Assembly (NCBI GenBank): GCA_036824005.1
Contig: DAITBA010000012.1
Location: 1-64,000, forward strand
DNA length: 64,000 bases
Direction of reading: 5' to 3'
Source of the DNA: DAITBA01 sp036824005
GTDB lineage: Bacteria > Pseudomonadota > Gammaproteobacteria > Burkholderiales > Rhodocyclaceae
Shown piece by piece: positions 8,323 to 16,435 of this stretch. The notes under the pieces are model-generated. The model was not told the DNA's origin. It worked only from the letters and a program-made list of their open reading frames with translations, and ran no database searches. Within the stretch, counting starts at the first letter, position 1; each line of letters begins with the position of its first letter. Made by a program: the position numbers and the translations under genes.

Positions 8323-8973
8323 CTAGAAGAACCCGGCCTTCTGCGCCGCTCCCACCACCGCCTTCGCCAGTTCCGCCACCTGGGCGTTGAGATCCTCCGA
8401 GGCAGGCGTGCTCGCCTTGACACTCCACATCATGCGGCCGCTCGCCACGTCGGTGAGCATGCTGTTCGCCGCGTAGGCGGTGCGCACCTGTCCGGCGCCA
8501 ACCGGAAGGTCCACACCGACACCCACGCCGACACCACCGCCCCCGCGGCCGCCGCCGAAACCACCGATGCCGATGCCGAACGACGGCCCGGGCGCAACGT
8601 ACGTTGTATCCGGCGCCATCGCAGCAGCGAGCACCGCACTCGCCCCCGCGCCCCGTGCTGCCGGGAGATAAGCGTCGCCGGCCATCAGCCGCCCCGGCGT
8701 CGGATTGGCGAAGTCCGGCCCCATCACCGGTCGCGCACCGGCCGCAGACACCTGCGCCGCCAGTTGCTCCTGGCAGATGCGTCGCACCGCGACCTCCGCC
8801 GCCTCGCAGGCGATCAGCACCTTCGCGCCCCGCAGCGATCGTCCGGCGAACTGCGGATCGGACCATTGCGCGTCGAGCTTGGTCGTCGCGCAGCCGGCCA
8901 AGACGAGTAGGCTTGCCGTCAGAATGGCGTGTCGGGCGGGCGTCGCCGAACCAATCAGTATCGGACGAAACAT
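8323..8973 (-). CDS. Uncharacterised glycine-rich lipoprotein
   Basis: 216 aa from ATG 8973. A signal peptide ending in the lipobox LVLAGC predicts a lipid-anchored mature protein. The body contains a Gly/Val-rich low-complexity tract (GIGIGGFGGGRGGGGVGVGV) between two alpha/beta-looking segments. The first, AKVLIACEAAEVAVRRICQEQLAA, and the later TAYAANSMLTDVASGRMMWSVKAST resemble the DUF4136/CsgG-like style of lipoproteins, but I cannot assign a family. It is convergent with the LolA-like gene and lies in the accessory segment that separates two pigment genes. Confidence 0.7.
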   Translation of the reverse strand: MFRPILIGSATPARHAILTASLLVLAGCATTKLDAQWSDPQFAGRSLRGAKVLIACEAAEVAVRRICQEQLAAQVSAAGARPVMGPDFANPTPGRLMAGDAYLPAARGAGASAVLAAAMAPDTTYVAPGPSFGIGIGGFGGGRGGGGVGVGVGVDLPVGAGQVRTAYAANSMLTDVASGRMMWSVKASTPASEDLNAQVAELAKAVVGAAQKAGFF

Positions 8974-9084
8974 GGAATGCGGGCGCGGGGCGATCCGCGG
9001 TGACCTGACCATAGGCGGCGTAGAATTCTTCGATGGCGAGCAGACCCCGCCCCGCGACCATTCCAGACGCCTATCGCTTGGCAC
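8974..9084 (-). pseudogene. Degraded ParE-like toxin remnant
   Basis: Directly after the ParD-like antitoxin (10-bp gap), a GTG at 9084 reads MPSDRRLEWSRGG in one frame. After a one-base shift, another frame reads LLAIEEFYAAYGQVTADRPAPA. Joined, this resembles the N-terminus of RelE/ParE toxins (a W-S-x-x-A-x-x-D-[IL]-x-x-[IL]-x-x-Y pattern). The similarity then stops at the start of the lipoprotein gene, so roughly the last two thirds of the toxin is gone. Identification rests on a short stretch. Confidence 0.5.
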
Positions 9085-9094
9085 GCCGTGCTCG

Positions 9095-9313
9095 TTAGGC
9101 GGCCGCTGCCGCGAAGACCGCGTCGCTCGACTGCCGCCCTTCGTGCTCACCCGATTCGAATCCGGCGCGTATCGCCTTCTCGCGCCAGTCGAGGTAGTCG
9201 AGATGGGCCGCGATCGCGTGTCGCGCAAGCTGTTGGGACGAGGCGTGCGCCTTCGCCGCTGCTTTCGTCAGGCGGGCCTGGAGGGGCTTGGGTAAGGCGA
9301 TGGTTGCGGACAT
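9095..9313 (-). CDS. ParD-like / ribbon-helix-helix antitoxin, orphan
   Basis: 72 aa from ATG 9313. The N-terminal MSATIALPKPLQARLTKAAA looks like the beta-strand plus first helix of a ribbon-helix-helix DNA-binding domain, followed by a helix (ASSQQLARHAIAAHLDYLDW). The tail (EKAIRAGFESGEHEGRQSSDAVFA) is typical of toxin-neutralising ends of ParD-type antitoxins. The toxin partner downstream is only a frameshifted fragment, so this is probably an orphan antitoxin. It may still bind its own promoter or cross-neutralise a related toxin. Confidence 0.65.
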   Translation of the reverse strand: MSATIALPKPLQARLTKAAAKAHASSQQLARHAIAAHLDYLDWREKAIRAGFESGEHEGRQSSDAVFAAAAA

Positions 9314-9857
9314 GGCAGACAGTCGGCGGATTAGCGACGAAGCAATTTTATCACCACGGCAAAGTGGAATTGCTGCAAGGTCGCCCCTACCCGTTCTTCT
9401 CCTTATGCCGGCGCCGAAGTACATTCGGCCGATGCCCGCGTGTCGGCGACACCAGCCAACAGCGGGATGAACGGCGCCATCCCCCTAGTGTCGGTCTTGT
9501 CATACCGCGTCAGCGCCCGCGTTGAGGCGCGCTGCAATAGGGTTGACGCCGAAGGCGGCAGTGTATTCGGGGCGTCGGCTCGAAACATAATTATGCCGTT
9601 CACGAATCATGCGCTCTTCCGCGGCAGGCCAAATCGGATGGTTGGTGACGCCCCCGCTCCCTTGTCCGGCTCAGTAACCACGGCATCTCCGGACAACATC
9701 GCTCGCCGCACCGTTCCGGATCTGGACATCGAGAGATTACCAGGGCCAGGCTCGAATTCTTTGGCCATGCTATGGAATCCGCGTGCGAGATCACCGCAGC
9801 GTCACCTCGCACACACGGAAAAACCTGCCAGCAAGCCGATAGACGTTCATTGACCGC
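9314..9857. other. Intergenic stretch with no recognisable gene
   Basis: This 544-base stretch lies between the parD-like promoter side and the end of higA. Several open frames cross it (for example 9440-9853 on plus), but their translations show no family resemblance, no ribosome site and no compositional signal of a real protein. It is probably decayed DNA from the events that brought the toxin-antitoxin genes here. Confidence 0.5.
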
Positions 9858-10148
9858 TCACGCGGCCAGCTTGTGAATCTGCGCCAAGTCGCGGCCGATC
9901 TCCTGCCGTACCTGTTCCAGGTCGTAGTCCGCCTGCAATCCGAGCCAAAACTGTTCAGACGTGCCGAAGGCGCGCGACAGGCGCAAGGCCGTGTCGGCCG
10001 TGATGGCGCGCTTGCCGAGCACGATCTCGTTGATACGGCGTGGCGGCACGCCGATGGCGCGCGCCAGCGCGTTCTGGCTGATGTTCAGCGGGTTGAGAAA
10101 CTCTTCCAGCAAGACTTCGCCGGGATGAATGTTGGGCAGCTTGTTCAT
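9858..10148 (-). CDS. higA: HigA family antitoxin
   Basis: 96 aa. The HigA signature is clear: HPGEVLLEEFLNPLNISQN at the N-terminus, then an XRE-type helix-turn-helix (ALARAIGVPPRRINEIVLGKR) and the SEQFWLGLQADYDLE tail typical of HigA. It neutralises the HigB toxin encoded 12 bp upstream and, with it, represses the operon. The toxin-first order matches higBA modules. Confidence 0.93.
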   Translation of the reverse strand: MNKLPNIHPGEVLLEEFLNPLNISQNALARAIGVPPRRINEIVLGKRAITADTALRLSRAFGTSEQFWLGLQADYDLEQVRQEIGRDLAQIHKLAA

Positions 10149-10160
10149 GGCTCTACGCGC

Positions 10161-10442
10161 TCAGTGATAATCGACGATCTCCACCTTGGAAACGCCGTTG
10201 GTGCCCCACACAAAACTTACGCGCCATTGATCGTTGATGCGAATGCTGTGTTGGCCCCGCCGCTCACCTTTCAGCGCTTCCAGTCGGTTGGCCGGTGGAA
10301 TGCGCAAATCGTCGAGAGTTCGGGCGTTGTTGAGCATCCGCAGCTTTCGGCGCGTAACGGCCTGGATCTCCTGGGGCAGACGGCGCGATACTCGGCCTTG
10401 CCAGACCGCTTCCGTCTCCTTGCATTTGAAGTCCAGGATCAC
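10161..10442 (-). CDS. higB: HigB family toxin (RelE superfamily)
   Basis: 93 aa from a GTG at 10442, giving the typical N-terminus ILDFKCKETEAVWQG; an ATG at 10478 would add 12 residues and run through the operator palindrome, so it is less likely. Family features include RKLRMLNNARTLDDLRIPPANRL, LKGERRGQHSIRINDQWRV and the C-terminal VEIVDYH. HigB is a ribosome-dependent mRNA interferase. The module looks intact, unlike the neighbouring ParDE-type remains. Confidence 0.92.
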   Translation of the reverse strand: MILDFKCKETEAVWQGRVSRRLPQEIQAVTRRKLRMLNNARTLDDLRIPPANRLEALKGERRGQHSIRINDQWRVSFVWGTNGVSKVEIVDYH

Positions 10443-10450
10443 ACCCAAAA

Positions 10451-10486
10451 TATAACGCCGCCCGATATATAACGTCAAGCGTTATA
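10451..10486 (-). promoter_or_regulatory. higBA operator: palindrome with an extra half-site
   Basis: A perfect inverted repeat TATAACG (10468-10474) / CGTTATA (10480-10486) with a 5-base TCAAG spacer overlaps the region just upstream of the higB GTG. A third TATAACG copy lies at 10451-10457. This AT-rich palindrome in GC-rich DNA is the likely HigA/HigBA binding site for autorepression and probably overlaps the promoter. Confidence 0.6.
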
Positions 10487-10561
10487 GGCCACCGATTCCT
10501 GCAACACGGTATATTCCGTCTACTCATTTGCGGCGCCACCCCGCGGTGCGCTTGCGCGGCA

Positions 10562-12994
10562 ATGGCCGAGATCAGTATCGTCCCGATCAATAAGGTAAGT
10601 TCCAGTATGCGTCCTCCCGGCCCCAAGACCGGAGCAAACCGCGCTCGCACCGCCGCACTTATCGCCCTCTGGCTCGCCCTGCTGCTCGCGAGCGCGTGGC
10701 AGATCGCGCGCACGCCGGTCAGCGCCGACATCACCGCCTTTCTTCCGCCATCGGTCAGCCGCACCCAGCAACTGCTGATCGACCAGTTGCGCGACGGCGT
10801 CGCTTCACGCCTGCTGCTGATCGGTATCGAGGGGGACGAGGCGGACAAGCTTGCCGTCATCAGCCGTGACCTGGCGCGCCGGCTGCAGGCGACGCAACTG
10901 TTCAGCCACGTGAACAACGGCGAGGCGGCGCTCTCCAGCCGTGAGCGCGAGCTGATCATGACGCATCGCTACCTGTTGAGCCCGGCGGTGACGTCCGAGC
11001 GCTTCAGCGCCGCGGCACTGCGCGAGGCGCTGGAGAACGATCTGCGCCTGCTCGCCTCGCCGCTCGGCGCCATGATCAAGCCGACGCTGCCGTCCGATCC
11101 GACGGGCGAGTGGCTGCGCATCGCCACGTCATTGTCGGCCGGCGGCGGTCCCGCGAGCCGCGCCGGCGTCTGGTTCGCCGAGGGCGGCAGCGGCGGCCGC
11201 GCCCTGCTATTGGCGGAAACGCTGGCGCCCGGCTTCGATGCCGACAAACAACAGCAGGCGCTGGATGTCGTGCGTGCCGAATTTTCCTCCTCCGCCGCCG
11301 GTAGTAGCGCCCGGCTATTGCTGAGCGGCGCCGGGGTGTTCACCGCCACCTCGCGCGCCATCATCGAGCAGGACGCCTGGCGGCTGTCGCTGATCGCCAT
11401 CGTGCTGGTGGTGCTGATCCTCTACACCGTCTATCGCTCCGCGCGCATCGTCGCCTTCGGCCTGCTACCGGTACTGAGCGGCATGCTCGTCGGCGCGGCC
11501 GCGGTCGGCCTCGGCTTCGGCATGATCCACGGCATCACGCTGGGATTCGGCGCGACGCTGATCGGCGAGGCGGTGGACTACCCGAGCTATCTGTTCATCC
11601 ACGTCGCCCGGGGCGAAAAGGTAGCCGATACCCTGCAGCGCATCGGACCGACGCTGCGCCTGGCCGTCCTGACCACCGTCTTCGGCGCCCTGGCCATGCT
11701 TCTGTCCAGCTTCACCGGGCTGTCGCAGCTCGGCCTGCTGGCCATGGCCGGCGTGCTCGTCGCCGGTCTGGTGACCCGCTGGGTGCTGCCGCTGCTGGTG
11801 CCGGCGCTGCCCACGCAACACAAACTCCACCTGTTGCCGCCGGCCTCCTCGCCGTTGGAGCGGGGACTGCAGCGGACGCGGCCCGTGGCGTGGCTGGCGG
11901 TGCTCGCCGCGGTCGCACTCATCGCCGCGCGGCACGACCGGTTGTGGGACGACGATCTGGCCAATCTCAATCCGATTCCCGAGGACGCGAAGCGGCTCGA
12001 CGGCGAACTGCGCCGTCAGCTCGGCGCGCCGGACGTGCGCCACTTGGTCATCGCCCGCGGTGCGACCCAGGACGAAGCGCTGGCGCACAGCGAGGAGGCG
12101 GCCGCGACACTGGACAAACTGGTCCAGGACAAAGTCATCACCGGCTACGAGCTGGCGGCAAGCCTCCTGCCCAGCACGCGGACGCAGTTGCAGCGGCGTG
12201 CGGCGTTGCCCGAGGAGCCGACGTTGCGCAACAACCTGGCGCGCGCGCTGGACGGTCTGCCCTTCCAAGACGATGTCTTCGAGCCTTTCGTGCGCGACGT
12301 GGCGCAGGCGCGCGCGCGCAAGCCGGTGGAGCTGGACGACCTGCGCGGCTCGGCACTCGGCCTCAAGGTGCGCAGCCTGCTCGTGCACAGCGGCGGCGAG
12401 TGGATCGCGCTCTTACCGTTGCGCGGCATCGCCGAGCCCGAGACCCTTTCGGGCGTCTTTGCCTCGCCCGCCTCCTCCCCGACCTTGCCACAGGTGTTTC
12501 TGCTCGACCTGAAGGAGGAATCCAACCGCCTGGTCAATGGCTATCGTAATGAGTCGCTGCGGCTGATCGGGTTCGGCCTGCTCGCCATTCTCGCAGTGCT
12601 GGCGATCGGACTGCGCGACGTCATGGCCGTGGCGCGGGTGTTGCTGCCGGCGCTGATCGCGGTGGCGGTCACGGTTGCCTGCCTGCTCCTGCTCGGGCGC
12701 CGCCTCAATTTGTTTCACCTCGTATCGCTGCTGCTGGTAATCGGCGTCGGGCTGAACTACGCGCTGTTCTTCGACCGGCACGAACCCGACCCGGAGAAGC
12801 GCCGTCTCACCCTGCTGGCGCTGCTGGTGTGCAGCCTCACCACACTCAGCGCCTTCGGCGCCCTGGCGTTCTCGGGCACGCCCGTGCTTCACGCCATCGG
12901 CATGACCGTCGCGCTCGGCACGGTGCTCTCGCTGCTCGTCGCGGCAATGCTGGCGCGCGCGGAAAAGGGACATCGCTTGCCGGCGCACCCCTGA
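10562..12994 (+). CDS. MMPL/RND-family exporter of the aryl-polyene cluster
   Basis: 810 aa from ATG 10562; ATG 10607 (MRPPGPKTGANRARTAALIA) is an equally plausible start and neither has a strong ribosome site. The layout is one N-terminal helix, a periplasmic domain, a block of five or six helices (around residues 275-425, including GITLGFGATLIGEAVDYPSY), a second helix and periplasmic domain, and a C-terminal helix block. This is the duplicated MMPL architecture. In APE clusters this protein is the presumed exporter of the pigment lipid or its precursor. It is cut off from the upstream operon by about 2.3 kb of accessory DNA. Confidence 0.88.
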   Translation: MAEISIVPINKVSSSMRPPGPKTGANRARTAALIALWLALLLASAWQIARTPVSADITAFLPPSVSRTQQLLIDQLRDGVASRLLLIGIEGDEADKLAVISRDLARRLQATQLFSHVNNGEAALSSRERELIMTHRYLLSPAVTSERFSAAALREALENDLRLLASPLGAMIKPTLPSDPTGEWLRIATSLSAGGGPASRAGVWFAEGGSGGRALLLAETLAPGFDADKQQQALDVVRAEFSSSAAGSSARLLLSGAGVFTATSRAIIEQDAWRLSLIAIVLVVLILYTVYRSARIVAFGLLPVLSGMLVGAAAVGLGFGMIHGITLGFGATLIGEAVDYPSYLFIHVARGEKVADTLQRIGPTLRLAVLTTVFGALAMLLSSFTGLSQLGLLAMAGVLVAGLVTRWVLPLLVPALPTQHKLHLLPPASSPLERGLQRTRPVAWLAVLAAVALIAARHDRLWDDDLANLNPIPEDAKRLDGELRRQLGAPDVRHLVIARGATQDEALAHSEEAAATLDKLVQDKVITGYELAASLLPSTRTQLQRRAALPEEPTLRNNLARALDGLPFQDDVFEPFVRDVAQARARKPVELDDLRGSALGLKVRSLLVHSGGEWIALLPLRGIAEPETLSGVFASPASSPTLPQVFLLDLKEESNRLVNGYRNESLRLIGFGLLAILAVLAIGLRDVMAVARVLLPALIAVAVTVACLLLLGRRLNLFHLVSLLLVIGVGLNYALFFDRHEPDPEKRRLTLLALLVCSLTTLSAFGALAFSGTPVLHAIGMTVALGTVLSLLVAAMLARAEKGHRLPAHP

Positions 12995-13001
12995 AGACGT
13001 T

Positions 13002-13204
13002 GCGCAGATGGCGCAGGCACGGATGGTTCGACCGCGCTTTCACCACCAAGGACACCAAGGATACAAGGAAAACCCGATAATCACGGGGAGAACGCGTCCC
13101 CGGTCGCCGTACGACAGAGGACTTCGGACCCTGGAATTCCTTGGTGTTCTTGGTGTTCTTGGTGTTCTTGGTGGTGAATCGAACCTGTCTGCGACCATCT
13201 GCGC
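13002..13204. repeat. Long imperfect inverted repeat with ACCAAGG-type tandem units
   Basis: The left arm contains TTCACCACCAAGGACACCAA (from 13039) ending in AAGGAA near 13070. The right arm is its near reverse complement (13137-13178), with the TTGGTGTTC unit repeated three times. Outer arms also match: GCGCAGATGG (13002-13011) and CCATCTGCGC (13195-13204), with further matches between (CGCAG, GGTTCGA). The centre (about 13071-13136) is unique. It contains no gene and separates the exporter from the ketosynthase gene. It looks like a dispersed intergenic repeat or folded RNA element. Confidence 0.65.
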
Positions 13205-13294
13205 AATCTGCGGACGGCCGTTGCGCGACCCCCGCATCGCCGGTGCATTCCGAGGTTATACTTGGCGCCACCATAGCTCGCCACCAACGCGTCC

Positions 13295-14485
13295 GTGCAG
13301 CCCCTGATTCTCACCGCCCTGGCGACCGCCAATCCGGTCGGATTGGGACTGCCGGCCCTCGCCGAAGCGCTGGTCAGCGGGCGCTCCGGGTTGCGCTACA
13401 ACGATTTCGAGCGCGCTGATCTGGATACCTGGATCGGGCGCGTGGACGGACTCGAAGACGAACCGGTGGCAACGGCCCTGGCGGAGTTCGACTGCCGCAA
13501 CAACCGGCTGGCGCAACTCGGTCTGCATCAGGACGGCTTCGTCTCCGCGGTGGCCGACGCCCGCCGGCGCTATGGCGAGCACCGTGTCGCCGTGCTCGTC
13601 GGCACCAGCACCTCCGGCATTTTTGAAACCGAATTGGGCTACCAGGCGCGCGATCCCGCCAACGGTTCGCTGCCGTCGACGCTGCGGCTGCGCTTCAGTC
13701 ACAATATCCTGTCGGTGGCCGAATTCGTACGCCGCACGCTCGGACTGCGCGGCCCGACCGTGGCCGTATCCACCGCCTGCTCGTCCAGCGCCAAGGTGTT
13801 CGCCAGCGCCGAGCGCTACATCCGCACCGGCCTGTGCGATGCCGCCGTCGTTGGCGGCGTGGATAGCCTGTGCCTGACCACTCTGCATGGGTTCAGCTCG
13901 CTCCAGCTCACATCGTCCCAGCCCTGCCGGCCCTTCGATGCGGCGCGCAGCGGCATTTCCATCGGCGAGGCGGCGGGCTTCGCGTTGCTCGAGAAATCCG
14001 GCGCTGGTGACGTGATGCTTATGGGATACGGTGAAAGCAGCGACGCCTACCACATGTCCTCGCCGCACCCGGAGGGCGAAGGCGCGCTGCTCGCCATGCG
14101 CGAGGCATTGCAGCAGGCGCAGCTCTCCCCGGCCGATCTGGATTACATCAACCTGCATGGCACGGCAACGCCGGCCAACGACCGCACCGAAGAACGCGCC
14201 GTGCTGCGCCTTTTCGGCGACCACGGGCAGACGGCGTCGTGCAGCTCGACGAAGGGCTGGACCGGACATACGCTGGGTGCTGCCGGCATGATCGAGGCCA
14301 TCGTCTGCGCGCTGTGTCTGCGCCAGGGACTGATTCCCGGGACGCTGAACACCGTCACTCTGGATCCCGAGTTCCGCGCCCGCATCGTTTTGGCGCCGGA
14401 GCGTCGGCCGTTGCGCCACGCGCTGTCCAACTCCTTCGGCTTCGGCGGCAGCAATTGCAGCCTGGTCTTCGGGCGAGCATTATGA
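13295..14485 (+). CDS. Beta-ketoacyl-ACP synthase (ApeO-like ketosynthase)
   Basis: 396 aa from a GTG at 13295. It has the full KAS I/II catalytic set: the Cys in VSTACSSSAKVF, the first His in NLHGTATPAND, and the Lys/second His region SSTKGWTGHTLGAAG; the C-terminal SNSFGFGGSNCSLVF is also canonical. It catalyses the decarboxylative condensation that extends the polyene chain. It overlaps the next gene by 4 bp (ATGA), fitting a KS/chain-length-factor pair like ApeO-ApeC. Confidence 0.93.
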   Translation: MQPLILTALATANPVGLGLPALAEALVSGRSGLRYNDFERADLDTWIGRVDGLEDEPVATALAEFDCRNNRLAQLGLHQDGFVSAVADARRRYGEHRVAVLVGTSTSGIFETELGYQARDPANGSLPSTLRLRFSHNILSVAEFVRRTLGLRGPTVAVSTACSSSAKVFASAERYIRTGLCDAAVVGGVDSLCLTTLHGFSSLQLTSSQPCRPFDAARSGISIGEAAGFALLEKSGAGDVMLMGYGESSDAYHMSSPHPEGEGALLAMREALQQAQLSPADLDYINLHGTATPANDRTEERAVLRLFGDHGQTASCSSTKGWTGHTLGAAGMIEAIVCALCLRQGLIPGTLNTVTLDPEFRARIVLAPERRPLRHALSNSFGFGGSNCSLVFGRAL

Positions 14486-15285
14486 ACGGCGTGCTGCGGT
14501 TCTGCATCTGCGGCGTCGGCGTGCGCGCTCCCGGCATCGCCAACTGGCCAGGAGCGCGGTCCGTTCTCCGCGGCGAAACGGGCTATCGTTTCGAGCCGAT
14601 GGTCAAACCCAACCCGGACATGCTGCCCGCTGCCGAGCGGCGGCGCAGTTCCGACAGCGTGCGCCTAGCCATCGAGGTAGCACAGCAGGCGGTCAGAGCT
14701 GCCGGTGTCGACCCGGCACGGCTTGCCAGCGTCTTCGCTGCCAGCGATAGCGACGGGCATATCATCCATGACATCTGCGAGGCGCTGGCACAACAGGAGA
14801 GGCACGTCTCGCCGACGGCATTTCACAACTCGGTGCACAATGCCCCGGCCGGCTACTGGAGCATCGCCACCGGCTGCCATGCCGCATCGACCTCACTCAG
14901 CGCCTACGATTTGAGCTTCGCCGCCGGTCTGATCGAGGCGGCGACCCAGGTCGTCGCCGACGGACGTGATGTGCTACTGGTCGCGTGCGATCTGCCCTTG
15001 CCGCCGCCTTTGCACGCATTGCGGCCCATCGACCAGCCATTCGCCGCCGCTTTGGTCCTGGCGCCGGTACGGCAGCAACCGGACCCGCCGGCCTGGGAGC
15101 TGACGATCGCGCCGCCGCACGCGTCGCAGGTCGACACTTCCGAAGCGCCGGAATGTCTGCGCACCAACCCGGCCGCCCGATGCTGGCCGCTGCTCGCGTC
15201 ATTGGCACGGGGGACCGCGGGCGCAGCGCACGTCCGCTTGGCGTATTTCGACAACCAGACGCTGGTACTCAAGCGCACGTCATGA
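14482..15285 (+). CDS. Beta-ketoacyl synthase-like chain length factor (ApeC-like)
   Basis: 267 aa from ATG 14482, about two thirds of a full ketosynthase. It matches the ketoacyl-synthase N-terminal-like family (Pfam Ketoacyl-synt_2 type): AAERRRSSDSVRLAIEVAQQ, SDSDGHIIHDICEALA and the strong block FHNSVHNAPAGYWSIATG. The C-terminal half with the two catalytic histidines is absent, so it is expected to act as a partner that sets chain length. A Cys (TGCHAAST) sits where the ketosynthase nucleophile would align. It overlaps both neighbours by 4 bp. Confidence 0.87.
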   Translation: MNGVLRFCICGVGVRAPGIANWPGARSVLRGETGYRFEPMVKPNPDMLPAAERRRSSDSVRLAIEVAQQAVRAAGVDPARLASVFAASDSDGHIIHDICEALAQQERHVSPTAFHNSVHNAPAGYWSIATGCHAASTSLSAYDLSFAAGLIEAATQVVADGRDVLLVACDLPLPPPLHALRPIDQPFAAALVLAPVRQQPDPPAWELTIAPPHASQVDTSEAPECLRTNPAARCWPLLASLARGTAGAAHVRLAYFDNQTLVLKRTS

Positions 15286-15716
15286 CGGCTGGCCGGGGCG
15301 CCCTCGCATCACTGATTCCCCACCAGGGCGATATGTGCCTACTCGAACGTGTGTTGCGCTGGAGCGGGACGGAGATTGCCTGCAGCGCGACGAGTCACCG
15401 CGATCCGGGCAACCCGCTGCGTGATGAGGGCATCTTGCCCGCCCACGCCGGCATCGAATACGGTGCCCAAGCCATGGCGGCGCACGGCGCGTTGAGCGGC
15501 GGCATGGCGCCGGGCGCGATCGGCTATCTCGCCGCGGCGCGCGACGTGCATCTGCACGTTCTGCGGCTGGACGACGTGGCGGAAGAGTTGGAGGTGCATT
15601 GCCAGAAGCTGCTCGCTGAGGGTGGTCGGCTGTTGTATGGCTTTGCCATACGCGCCGGCGGACGTGAGCTGGTCGCCGGCCGCCTGACTGTCGTACTGCG
15701 CGGAGATCGATCGTGA
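15282..15716 (+). CDS. Hotdog-fold dehydratase, COG4706/ApeP-like
   Basis: 144 aa from ATG 15282. The N-terminal LIPHQGDMCLLERVLRW and the central LPAHAGIEYGAQAMAAHGAL are typical of the predicted 3-hydroxyacyl-ACP dehydratases in APE clusters. In the E. coli pathway ApeP forms a complex with ApeI; the ApeI-like partner here is 6378-6737. It starts inside the previous stop codon and ends inside the next start codon (GTGA). Confidence 0.86.
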   Translation: MTAGRGALASLIPHQGDMCLLERVLRWSGTEIACSATSHRDPGNPLRDEGILPAHAGIEYGAQAMAAHGALSGGMAPGAIGYLAAARDVHLHVLRLDDVAEELEVHCQKLLAEGGRLLYGFAIRAGGRELVAGRLTVVLRGDRS

Positions 15717-16435
15717 GCCGGCGCGCCTTGGTCACCGGCGGCAGCGGTGCCATCGGCGCCGCCATCTGCCGGCGCCTCGCCGCGGCGGGGCTGCACGTCC
15801 TCGTCCATGCTCATCGTAACGCGGCTCAGGCGCAGGCCGTAACCGAGCAGATCCGCAGCGCCGGCGGCGGCGCCGATGCAGTCTGCTTCGACGTCACCGA
15901 TGCCGACGCCACGCGGCACGCCCTCGAGACCTTGCTCGAGCGCGGCACGATCCAGGTGCTGGTCAATAACGCCGGCGTCCACGATGACGCGACCATGGCC
16001 GGCATGAGCACGGCACAATGGAACCGCGTCATCGACGTGTCGCTCAATGGTTTCTTCAACGTCACGCAACCCCTGCTGCTGCCCATGGCGCGCACGCGCT
16101 GGGGACGCATCGTCAACATCTCTTCGCTATCGGGCGTGATGGGCAACCGCGGCCAGACCAACTACGCAGCGGCCAAGGCTGGCCTTCACGGCGCGACGAA
16201 ATCACTGGCGCTGGAACTCGCCTCTCGCAGCATTACCGTTAACGCGGTGGCGCCTGGCATCATCGCCACCGACATGAGCAGCAAGGCATTCGGCGCCGAA
16301 GACATCGCGCGCCTGGTGCCCATGAAGCGGGCCGGCACACCGGAGGAAGTCGCCGCTCTGGTCGGGTTCCTCGCCTCCGAGGAGGCAGGATACATCTCCG
16401 GGCAGATCATCTCCATCAACGGAGCCATGGCATGA
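15713..16435 (+). CDS. 3-oxoacyl-ACP reductase, FabG type (ApeQ-like)
   Basis: 240 aa SDR enzyme with a GTG start. It has the NAD(P) motif TGGSGAIG at the N-terminus, NNAGV, the catalytic Ser in NISSLSG and the YxxxK motif in NYAAAKAG, then the FabG-type C-terminus EEAGYISGQIISINGAMA. It reduces the 3-ketoacyl-ACP made by the ketosynthase. Overlaps of 4 bp with both neighbours place it in the same operon. Confidence 0.93.
   Translation: MSRRALVTGGSGAIGAAICRRLAAAGLHVLVHAHRNAAQAQAVTEQIRSAGGGADAVCFDVTDADATRHALETLLERGTIQVLVNNAGVHDDATMAGMSTAQWNRVIDVSLNGFFNVTQPLLLPMARTRWGRIVNISSLSGVMGNRGQTNYAAAKAGLHGATKSLALELASRSITVNAVAPGIIATDMSSKAFGAEDIARLVPMKRAGTPEEVAALVGFLASEEAGYISGQIISINGAMA

Noticed and set aside
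9440..9853. 137-codon plus-strand frame next to higA
   Set aside because: No resemblance to any family, no start signal, and competing frames of similar quality on the other strand.
13137..13178. Tandem TTGGTGTTC copies considered as a CRISPR or coding repeat
   Set aside because: Units are 9 bp with no spacers, and they pair with a complementary block upstream, so they belong to an inverted-repeat element.
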